This document shows positions 55,149-64,000 of a stretch of 64,000 nucleotides of DNA, in pieces (position 1 is the first letter of the stretch; each line of letters starts with the position of its first letter). Both the position numbers and the translations under genes were made by a program. The notes under the pieces were generated by a model. The model was not told where the DNA came from. It worked only from the letters and a program-made list of their open reading frames with translations, and did not search any database. Source of the stretch: Protula sp. h YS-2021 (Eukaryota > Annelida > Polychaeta > Sabellida > Serpulidae). The stretch covers positions 95,297,804 to 95,361,803 of the forward strand of contig OX457025.1 of NCBI GenBank assembly GCA_949752745.1, in the 5' to 3' direction.

Positions 55149-55979
55149 CGGTGGAGAGTGTAGACTGGCCTGTCATATCTGAAATGCAAGCAGACAAAAA
55201 ACAACCGTGAGAACATGTAGTATAAAAATACTTAGAATACTACATTTCTCATTGCTTTGCTTCAACTGCAAGTTTTACAATCGCACAAACACCGCAATGA
55301 CTCGATGGGTCTAGGTTATGACGAAAAGAGATGCTTCCTGGAACGGTAGCGTTCCAGGACCGTAACGGGCTGGACCGTAATGGAACTTCCCGTTTCGGGT
55401 ATGGATCTCTCTTGCCTCAGATGGTACCCTGAGACCGTTGGACCGTAACGGGCAGAAATCCCGTTGGACCAGAATGGTCTTCTCGCACCTGTGACTTTAT
55501 GACCACAATGGGAAAACGGTCCTGGCAAGGAAAAAGACCTCAGACGTCACAGAAAACGTCTCTTTTCGTCGGAAAACGCTGTCAGTCTTGCAGAACCTGT
55601 TCTACGAAGACCTAGAAGCGACCAGTGGAGTAAATCGTAAGCAAAACTTGCCATTTCCGCGATGATACAGCTGGCTGGTAAACGTTGGAGTCTAATGAGG
55701 CGCAGCAGCCTGAAAGATTCTACTCCTAGACGAAATGTGGTGGAACTGGTAAGTTCCTCGATCTGAAAGAAGGTGGAGAAAGAGGTGCACTTCTCGGGAC
55801 CAAGAAAGTGTCTCCGTGATCATGCAAACTCAACCTAACTAGACCAAAGAACAAAGTGTCGAATTATCTCACTTCGGCTCCATAAAGTTATACCAACGCA
55901 TATTAATAGACACAGTAATCCATTAGGTACTGAATTAAGTAAAAAATGAAGCAATTCGCACCTTAACCCAGTCCCCTTG
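55149..55979 (-). other. DIRS copy 1 leader with GGACCGTAAYGGG motifs
   Basis: Dense copies of GGACCGTAACGGG and its complement at 55,360-55,500, then leader sequence shared with copy 0 (55,575-55,979 matches 1,862-2,275). No ORF of note. Confidence 0.7.
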
Positions 55980-56633
55980 ACATTTTTCGGTCCCGAGAAG
56001 TGCGCCTCTTTCTGCAAAATTATGTCAGATCGAGGAATTTACCGGTTCAGCCACATTTTGTCTAGGAGTAGGATCTTTCCAGGCTGCTGTGCCTGCTTAG
56101 ACTTCAAGCTTACCCAGCCAGGTGTGTCATCGCGGAAATGGCCAGTTTTTGCTTAAGCTTTACTCCATGTGACACTTCTCAGCCTTGTCAGAGTAAGTGC
56201 AGCAAGTATGACAGCGTTTTATGACAAAAAGAGTCGTTTTCTGCGACGTCTGAGGGTCTTTTACACTGCCGGGATCGTTTTCATATTATGGGAATACGGT
56301 CTCTGGTACGCGGAGACCATTCTGGGCCAAACGGGACCATTTTCCCGTTATGTTCCGATGGTCCGCAGGTACCATCCGAGACAATTCAGGCCCATGCCGG
56401 GAACGGGAACGGGCCCATTATGGTCCGTCCCGAAACGGTCATGGTACAGAATTTTATTCCAGGAAGCCCCTCTTTTCGTCGTGAATTACCCAATCGGCTC
56501 ACTGTAGTAATTGGGGCGAATGTTTACACAGTCTGGAGGGGTAAAGCTTGCAGTAAAAGGCAGAACGCGTAGAAAATGTAGCTACATGATCCTACATGAT
56601 CTTATGGTCGTATTTTCTGCTTGCTTTTCAGAT

Positions 56634-58541
56634 ATGACAGAGGCTAATCTACACTCCCCACCGCTACTGCCTCAGTCCATTCATCCCCCACCTCGTGTAA
56701 TCCTCATTCCATCTGTGACCGGTGAAGATGAAACAACGGAATACCTCTGTGCAAACTAGACAAGAGCAAGACGTGCCTGGAGTGTAAACACCTCACCCCA
56801 GAGGATATGAAGGCCCTCTTACGGAATAAGGCCAAAAACAAACGCAGGTGGGATAAGCACAGGTTCCTCTCTTCAGCCTCGTTTGTTCCTCGTGAATTTA
56901 TTCAAGATACCATGAAGAAGACGAGCTCCATTATTCTGGGCCAGGTCTCCACGCCGGTACACGTAGACGCTGGGTCAGAATCGGAAGCGACGTCGTCATC
57001 TAAGAGACAAGAAAACACAAGAGAGGCGGGCTTTTTATGAAACTATAGCAGACTGGATATCCCGGAGGGGGAGAACGGGACCTTCCCCGAGAGGCATGGT
57101 CATCATCCCAGAGGGTGAAACCCATTGGCCGTCCGGAGTGTGCGTTCAAAGCACCCTCAGCTGAGCAAGTGACAATCACGCACAAGTATACGGGGACACT
57201 ACTCCCAGTGGTGCCAGGCCAGCTAGGCATTCCCCCTCTGGAAGAGTTAGCCCCCCCCCCCCCATCCAGCTACAGCGTCTCCCTAATGACCTTTCCTGTC
57301 TATGCAATCTCAGCTTCAAAAGCAACTTTTGCATTTACAACAGCAAGTGCAGAAACAAGAAACGTTGATTAGCCAAAAGCAAAAGCCCAGACCCTCAGGT
57401 ACGATTTCTCGCCCTCCTCCGAAGGATCAGTCAGTGGTAGCGACGTCGGGCTCGCCCCACCACACCTCCCCGTTGACCCTAACGCGGATATTCCCGAGAA
57501 GATCACCATCAGTGAAGAGGAATCCGTGGTCGTGCCCCCTCGGGCCAAGTCTTTGCTTTGCTAGAGGAGGACGAGGAAATTGGGTCGATGGATACTTCTC
57601 CACGAGCAATCCGAGGGCACATCAGTCCAATAGCATCTCGTCCTTCCAATAGGGCAATGGACCAGGTACGGTCCCCAGGCCGGGTTCAGAACCTTTAGAG
57701 AGTCCCAGCAGCAGCGGGTACATCTTCCCCACCAGACCGTGCTCCCCCGGTCGAGAACGCAACCCCCTCGAGTGCCGCCTCTACCATAGCGCCGGAAGAC
57801 GTACATTTCAGAGACGCCATTCAAGAGATTGCCCGCTTGGCAGAGGTCTCCTGTGGCGGTCCACGTTTAGATAAAGAGGATCTGCCCATCCGTATGACAT
57901 CTGAGGCTGTTCCACCACAACAGGACTCCTTCATAGCTCTAGCCACCAGCGAGGGCGTCGCCCATGCCGTCACGGTTCCCACGAAGGAATTCAAGAAGAT
58001 GGTCGCCGGGGAGGGTAACAGTGCCTAGTAGTATCGGTCAGCAGATAAATTGATCCCTCTAGAGGCTTTGGAACAACCCGTGAAGCGCACAGTCTGTATG
58101 CCTACAGTGACTCGGACATTCCATTAGTGGAGAAAGCATACCAGGACCATTGAGGTGTCTTTCCGACACATTCTGAATATAGGATGGGAAGACTTACGCC
58201 TCAGTTATCTGGTTTCTACTAAGCTGATGGAATGCCTGGCCTTGGGATATGGTCAAGCTGTCCACCTTTCTGATGACGTCAATAGTCTACCTTCGTTGAG
58301 ACGCCTTTCTCAAGCACTACTGATCCAGTGCAAAGGAAGTTGCTCACTATCACAGGATTATGCTCTCATGTCCCGGATGTCCCGATCCTCATTCAAGCGA
58401 CCTCTAAAGATTAAACGACCGCAGCAACCCTCGCCAACACAGGGCAAACCGAGTGCGCAGCAACAACAGCCCCCTACCAAGAGACCGAAACCCAGCATCG
58501 GCAGTAAAACAGAGGGTTCGTCTCCACAGTCGTTCAGGTGA
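56634..58541 (+). pseudogene. gag: DIRS gag-like ORF, copy 2 (broken)
   Basis: Carries HLTPEDMKALLRNKAKN, FIQDTMKKTSSIILG, a coiled coil (QSQLQKQLLHLQQQVQKQ), LAEVSCGGPRLDKED, and the basic SRSSFKRPLKIKRPQ tail, in several frames. Stops near 56,757, 57,040 and 58,026 and a C-run near 57,250 break it. The order equals copy 1, which helps define the real protein. Confidence 0.82.
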
Positions 58542-59200
58542 CAACCAATCAAAGCACCGCCCCGAGATTATCTTATCTCCTGGCGATACTTTAACAAACT
58601 TAGAAGATTTGGAACAATTACTGTCCTGAAACGCCTTCTTGTCCGTATGAGGAAGGCTAGGAAAGTTCTGGCGGCAATGGGAACAGATGGGGGCTTCTCG
58701 AAGGGTAGTACGATGGTTAAGGAGGGGTTACTTCCTTCCATTCCATCGAGACCAAAACGGGTAAAAGTGCCCCATCCCCCTAACCACTCACGCGCCAAAA
58801 CAACTAGTCACCTCCTACCCCAATTGGTCAGAAAAGGACTCTACACGAAATGCTACTGAGCTTGACACAAAAAGACGCAATCGCGGAAATGCCAGAAACG
58901 CAAATGGGCTTTTCAAGAGGCTATTTCTGGTCCCCAAAAAATCGGGGGATTGGAGACTAGTAATCGAGGCACATTTAAACCCAAGCAAAAAGTCAAAGCC
59001 ACCAGTTAAGGCAAGTCGCAAACTCCCTGTGGGCTTTACGCAATGTATCTCTTTTAGATGTATTAAAAACGGATTGTTGGTCTTCCCCCAACTCTTTCGT
59101 TAAATATTACGTGAAAGATTTCTCTCAAGATGAGCTATCCGGCCGCTACCCATTGGGACCGTTCGTAGCATCAGAAACGACCATTACCGGCTCACTGTGT
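58542..59200 (+). pseudogene. RT stub fused to recombinase tail, copy 2
   Basis: RT sequence up to a GDWRLVIE-like point near 58,965, then a deletion junction near 58,975. The following bases match the YR region from just before H-x-x-R (the His is lost) to the Tyr-containing FVKYYVKDF-like segment and RNDHYR end near 59,195. Neither enzyme can work. Confidence 0.8.
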
Positions 59201-60467
59201 CTGTTGTAGATCTGTCCCCCAAGTTCAAAAACAAGGATAAGCAGTAGGGCAACTTCTGCAACAGCCGCAACTGGATAAACACCAAGTTACGAAAATAACA
59301 GCCCGCAAGAAGGATTCCTCCTTCTTGCTCAGGACATTTCGTCTTTTCGAGTTGGGTCCCACTGGACCATGTCGGTCAGTGCTTATATTAAGTTTCGGGC
59401 AAACCAGGGACGTTCAGAGTATTCAGAGTTGTTTTCAATAAGGAAGTGTAATTGGTAAGTCACAGAAATGGGTACCCCTCCCCCCCCCCCATAGTCTCAT
59501 AATGAGTCCATGTGACCATAGCAGACCCATATTAGGAAATAACCATAAATCATCTAAAAATTGTCTATATTTCATTTTCTGCCCATTCACAAAAGATTTT
59601 AAAGAAAATCTAGTCAATACTTACAGATTTTATTTCAAATAAACGCTCTAAAAAGTAGAGAAATTCTTGGAAAGAAGAATTAGACAACAGAGCCGCTTTA
59701 TCCAACTTTTATCAGCATGTTTTTGTCAAGGCACTCCAGTTTCGATGCTTGTAGTGTCAAGTTTAAGTTCACGTAAATCCTATGGATTTACGATCCTATT
59801 GTCAATTGCTAATAAACGTAATTGTACAAGAATACACAGCAAGAGAATAGTGAAAACTTGAGGCAGGGATCCATCCAGTGGGCGGTTGGGGGGATGGTAA
59901 GAGTTCTCAAAGATTAAGTCATGGCGGGAAACCTTTCTCATCTCTACTTACAGTTGCTGAGATTTTTCTACGCTTGTTTTTGATTGTACTTTATGTCACA
60001 AGATGGGAATAGTACTCTTTCAGTGGGAAATAATTAAAAGAATTGAAACTTAGCTGACAAGTTTTATTTCTTCGTGTGCATCAAGTGCCCAACACATAAT
60101 ATAACGAGCTTTTCAAGCCATAGTGTAATTCGCGACTTTTTTAGGCAGCTCAAAAGATTGGCAGGCTACCATGGTCTGGGCTCAAGTCCCCCACTTTCAA
60201 CCTAATTCCGACATCCGATCCCCAACTAGCCTGGGCAAGTTTGTAACCGCGGTTGAAGCTAAGAGGGAATGGCCTACATACACAAAGACTATAGCAGACG
60301 ATATCGCAGTCATTCTGATTGGTCGATGGATGGATGGCGGGATAGGTGCTTTAGAACTGCAACACACAAAGTTCTTTTTCTATTGTTGCGTGTCAAATAT
60401 AACCAGAAGGGAATCTTTTAAAAGTGAACAAAGCAAATTACCCTTTTACGTTAGTATAGAATACTAA
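59201..60467 (+). other. 3' non-coding and terminal repeat of DIRS copy 2
   Basis: Inverted match to the 3' regions of copies 1 and 3, including the GTAAATCCTATGGATTTACG palindrome near 59,774. The terminal part 60,121-60,467 is inverted relative to 60,470-60,910 of copy 3, forming a large palindrome at the junction. Confidence 0.7.
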
Positions 60468-62021
60468 CGTTTTATTTCGTAAAATGAGCTTTTACGAGTA
60501 AAAGCGCAATTCGCGTTCTCCACTATTAATGGGTTCCCTTCCAGTAGTATTTACCACGCAAAATAAAAAAGAACTTTTTGAGGTACCGTTCAAGATCACT
60601 TAACCCTTCCATCCATCCTTCGACCAATCAGAATGCCCGAGACGTCGTCTGCTAGTCCCTTTTTAGCTCCTAGAGGCGGTAAAACACGCCCAGGCTTTTT
60701 GGGGAAGGATGGGTTGGGTTAAAATCAAAGTTAAAAGTGGAGAACGCGAATTGCGCTTTCACTCGTAAAAGCTCGTTTTACGAAATAAAACGTTAGTTTT
60801 ACTTCGCAAAAGCTCTGAATTCGCTTATCTCCACTTTTAATGGGACTTGTGTCCGAAGCAGGGGAGCCTGCCATTCTTGAACTGCCCAAAAAGGTCGCAA
60901 ATTACACTATGACTTGTAAAAGCTCGTTGTATAAACCAGGAGTGCTGGGCACTCGAGGCAAAAGAAGAAATAAAACTTGTCAGTTAAGTTTCAATTCTTT
61001 TGATGATTTTCTAAATAAAGTCCGGAGGCGTACCATTCCGGTCTTTTTAACATAAGGTAAAATCATAACAAAGTAAAAATATCACAGCAACTGTCAGTTG
61101 AGATGAGAAAGGCTTCCAACCATGCCATCATCTTTTGAGAACTATCACCATCCCCCTCCAACCGCCCACCGGATGGATCCGTACCTCAAGTTCTCACTAT
61201 TCACTTGCTATGTATTGATGAACAATTAAGTTTATTTAGAAGTACTACAATACGATCGTAAACCCATAGGATTCACGCAAATAAACTCCTTGACACTTAT
61301 AGTAAAGTTACTGAAGTGCCTTACAAGACATGCTATTCAGACTTGGAAAAATAAAGAGAGTCCGTTGTCTAACTTTTCTTTCTCCCAATTTACTAATTTA
61401 CCACGTTTATTCGAAATAAACTCGTAAAGATTGACTAGATAGTTCTAAAACTACTGTAAATCGTCATGAAATGAAATACAGACAAATTTCCAGCTAATTT
61501 GTAACTGTTTCCCTATATGGGGCCGTTATGGTCCCATAATCCCATAATGACACTATGGACCCTTATCCCATGGACCATAGACCGGTCTTTCGGTCCTCCG
61601 GATACAACGGGTGTACGGTCACTGGGTACATTTGGTACCGACACGCCCCCCCCCCCCTTTCTTTCTGAAAAACTTGAAGAAAGGAGCGCAAAACTTAAGA
61701 ACCCGAGTAGACATGAGACCGAAGACTGGGTTGTACTCATTACACAAACGATCATGAACACTTCGGAGTATATGAAATGCTTAATTAAATATAACCGTCC
61801 AGCGTTTGTCCGTAGCTTAATATAAGCACGGAGCCGAAATGGTCCGAAGAACCTTAGCGAAAAACGAAATGTCCAGAGTAAGAAGGAGAGTCCTTCTTGC
61901 GGGTTGTTACTTTCGTGGCTTGTTGTTGTTGTTACTGTTCCCGTTGCGGCCCGTGGAGAAGTTACCCTTCTGCTTGCCCTAGTTCTTGAACTTGGGGGAA
62001 GCAGTTCTACAACAGAAACCA

Positions 62022-63082
62022 TCAGCCTGTAATGGTAGTTTCTGAAGCCACGAATGGTCCTAATGAATATAAACCAGACAATTCATCTTGAGAAAAATCT
62101 TTCAGATAGTATTTAACAAACGAGTTGGGGGAAACCCAACAACCTGTTTTTAATATATCTGAAAGGGACACGTTACGTACAGCCCTGAGGGAATTAGCTA
62201 CTTGCCTTACCTGATGGGCTTTGACGTTCAGTTCCCCTAACGGGTTCGGGTCGATTTGTGCATCGTCATAGGCTGCCAAAACGATCTTTCTAATCTAATT
62301 TGAGATCGACTGCTTCGAAAGATCTTTGTTAAATTTCGGCATAAAAGAAATGATGAGTGCCTTCTGATTTTTTTATCTGTAGGCCTCCGACATTTCTAAA
62401 TACTGACGCAGTGCCTTGACGGGACATAAAGAGACCAGACCGTCGGAGTCGGGGTCATTTGGTAGGGATGGAAGGGTAATGTGATCGAATTTTCCCATCC
62501 CTTGGGCCATAATGTGGATTTTTCCCATGAATCCAGCCCTGGGGACTAGGGTGACCTTCTCCCACGTACCCTTATCTTTATTTACCTTTCTGTCTAGGGC
62601 ATGAATTTCGCTTCTTCTTTTGCCCGAAGCTAACGCCAATAAAACGTGAATCTTAATGTTGCATTCTTTGCTGAAATCACGTCTTTACTAAAAATGTCTG
62701 AGCGTTGAAGATACCGTAAGAATAAAGATAAATCCCATTGCGCTATGTTGGATGGGCAGGGTGGGGAATTTAATTTAAAATGTCTTACTAGTTGTGAGAG
62801 GGATGCATCTTCGCCCGGGTCGTAGCCTGTGGATGCTTTGAGCCTTGACCCTATAGCGGCCCTATAGCCCTCGATGGAAAATACCTTTAGTTTTTCTTCT
62901 GTGAAAAGGTGATCGAGGAAGTCCGCTTCCACTGCTGGGCTAGCCTGAAACGGATCCAGCTTAGAAGTGCTACACCAAGCGGCAAATTTATTCCACTGAG
63001 ACCTGTAAACCTTGGCCGTAGAGCCTTTGTAACTGTTTACTATTTTCTCCCTCACCTGTTTAGAGAATCCCTTATTCTTCAA
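62022..63082 (-). pseudogene. YR: DIRS tyrosine recombinase, copy 3
   Basis: 63,082-62,630 holds the core-binding part and runs in frame past the point where copy 1 shifts (SDIFSKDVISAKN). ASGKRRSEIHAL follows at about 62,630, then insertions near 62,530 and 62,370 change frame. 62,279-62,022 carries the H-x-x-R (VKAHQVRQVA) and the Tyr (SFVKYYLKDF). The first codon here is TTG, so the true start is unknown. Confidence 0.9.
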
Positions 63083-63088
63083 AAAGGA

Positions 63089-63995
63089 CTAGTCAGACAC
63101 CAAAGGTGGAGGTTCAGTAAGCAATGAAGTAGAAGGGCGAAGAATGGGGCTTCCGGAGCCCACAGAGCAATGAGCAATAGAAACGGTGGTTTCAACTCGA
63201 TTACTCTCTGTAGGACTTGCCCTAAGGTTGTTTGCGGGGGAAAGGCATACAGTACCTCGTGCCGTGGCCATTGACAATCGAGGGCGTCCACTACCCAGGC
63301 TGCTGGGTCCGGGCAGGGGGACACGTACCGGGGAAGTTGGATGGTCATAGCGTTTGCAAACAGATCCAGCGTCTTGGCACCCCATGGAGACTGGTGTGTC
63401 ACCCAATGAAACGACCGAGGGGATAGGCACCATTCGTTGTTGATAACTTTACCCTGTCTTTAAGATAAGTCCGCTAAGACATTTAATTTTCCGGCCAGGT
63501 GACGGGCGGAGACAGTCTGAGCGGTGTAGAGGGATATGGAGGTAAGCATCGGAGAGATCTATGGAGGTACCCCACATCCCTTCCCGTAATGACCCTTTTA
63601 TCACCTGGGCCGTATCCATTTGAAAAGTAACCACTCGGAGAAAACCGTTTATGGGGGAGAGGCCGATTACAAGCCTCCAACCTCCAGATTTCTTGGAGAC
63701 TAGAAAAACCTTGCTGAAAAAGCCCATTTGATTTTCTGGCATTTCCTCGATCGCCTCTTTTTGTGACAAGCTCAATAACATTTCCCGAAGAGCTAAGTCT
63801 TTTTCTGACCCCTTGGGGTAAGAGGTGACCAGTTGTTTTGGCGCATGGGCGGTTAGGGGAATAGGGCACCTGAGTCCGTTTCGGTCTCGCTTGAAAGGTA
63901 GGGAGTAACCTCTCTTTAGCCAACGTACTACCCTTCGAGACGCCCCCATCTCCTCCCTTTGCCGCCAACTCTCCTAGTCTCCCTCCTACGGGCAA
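63089..63995 (-). pseudogene. DIRS RT N-terminus joined to pol tail, copy 3
   Basis: 63,949-63,520 reads MGFFSKVFLVSKKSGGWRL, then SIDLSDAYLHIPLHRS (motif A). It then jumps directly to CLRPSPGRKIKCLSG of the later pol region. The deletion removes motifs B and C and most of RNase H (about 0.95 kb by comparison with copy 1). The tail 63,402-63,079 keeps DLFANAM and SPCPDPAAW. Confidence 0.88.
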
Positions 63996-64000
63996 GGATG

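Larger units (their letters stand above)
48424..55979 (-). mobile_element. DIRS-like retrotransposon, copy 1 (most complete)
   Basis: Minus-strand order from the right: leader 55,150-55,979, gag 55,148-53,017, RT/RNase H 52,833-51,026, tyrosine recombinase 51,100-49,985, 3' non-coding, then the terminal inverted-repeat module 48,424-48,810. Gag, RT-RH and YR in this order with inverted ends identify the DIRS order. It lacks its 5' terminal repeat, cut where copy 2 begins. Multiple frameshifts mean it is not active. Confidence 0.92.
55980..60467 (+). mobile_element. DIRS-like copy 2, plus strand, internally deleted
   Basis: Leader 55,980-56,633, gag 56,634-58,541, RT stub 58,542-58,975, then a direct jump to the YR C-terminus (58,980-59,200), 3' non-coding 59,200-60,120 and a terminal inverted repeat 60,121-60,467. 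Most of RT, RNase H and YR is gone. It is inverted relative to copies 1 and 3. Confidence 0.88.
60468..64000 (-). mobile_element. DIRS-like copy 3, minus strand, RT core deleted, cut by window end
   Basis: Terminal module 60,463-60,800, 3' non-coding 60,800-62,021, YR 62,022-63,082, RNase H tail 63,089-63,433, RT N-terminus 63,490-63,995. Very similar to copy 1 outside the deletion. Confidence 0.9.

Overview
The window looks like transposon-packed nuclear DNA of an invertebrate animal. I cannot name the species. The evidence is eukaryotic: TATA boxes, AATAAA signals, tRNA-like repeats, long CT/AT/TG microsatellites, and two element classes typical of aquatic invertebrate genomes. I found no host gene and no cellular RNA gene that I would defend.

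Layout. (1) 1-2,516 is the 5' part of a DIRS-like tyrosine-recombinase retrotransposon (minus strand, copy 0). (2) 2,517-9,950 is non-coding repeat DNA: a 21-bp minisatellite, a foldback MITE, a long CT tract, and two colinear diverged copies of an ACGTT-rich repeat. (3) 9,957-27,972 is a full-length Polinton/Maverick of 18,016 bp, with terminal inverted repeats, AG...CT ends and a perfect 6-bp target duplication (AGAAAC at 9,951-9,956 and 27,973-27,978). (4) 29,432-41,530 holds a second Polinton copy, truncated in the integrase and at the PolB promoter. It is bracketed by an inverted pair of about 290-bp tRNA-like repeats and followed by satellites. (5) 41,530-48,420 holds tandem repeats, a pogo/Tigger-like scrap, a 1.18-kb inverted-repeat element, an old DIRS gag relic and AT-rich DNA. 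(6) 48,424-64,000 is three DIRS-like copies in alternating orientation (copy 1 minus, copy 2 plus, copy 3 minus), joined head-to-head near 55,980 and tail-to-tail near 60,467.

In the Polinton, the rightward module carries two small unknown proteins, a chromodomain integrase, a packaging-type ATPase, small basic proteins, a predicted lipid-anchored protein, penton-like and double-jelly-roll capsid proteins, and an adenain-type protease. A leftward module runs toward it: PolB with zinc fingers and an embedded HNH endonuclease, then a tightly packed run of genes, one clearly PC4-like and the rest suspected relatives. The modules converge on opposed AATAAA signals 27 bp apart. Zinc-binding genes sit just inside each terminal repeat. 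Neighbouring frames often share their stop and start bases (ATGA or TAATG).

Nearly every large gene is broken by stops, indels or deletions, mostly different ones in the two Polinton copies. Both are therefore fossils, but comparing them shows which frames are real. The most novel candidates are the PC4-like cluster, the conserved MGNFLTW small protein, and the lopsided terminal repeat, whose left arm holds a 145-bp array with a perfect TGACGTCA site in each unit.
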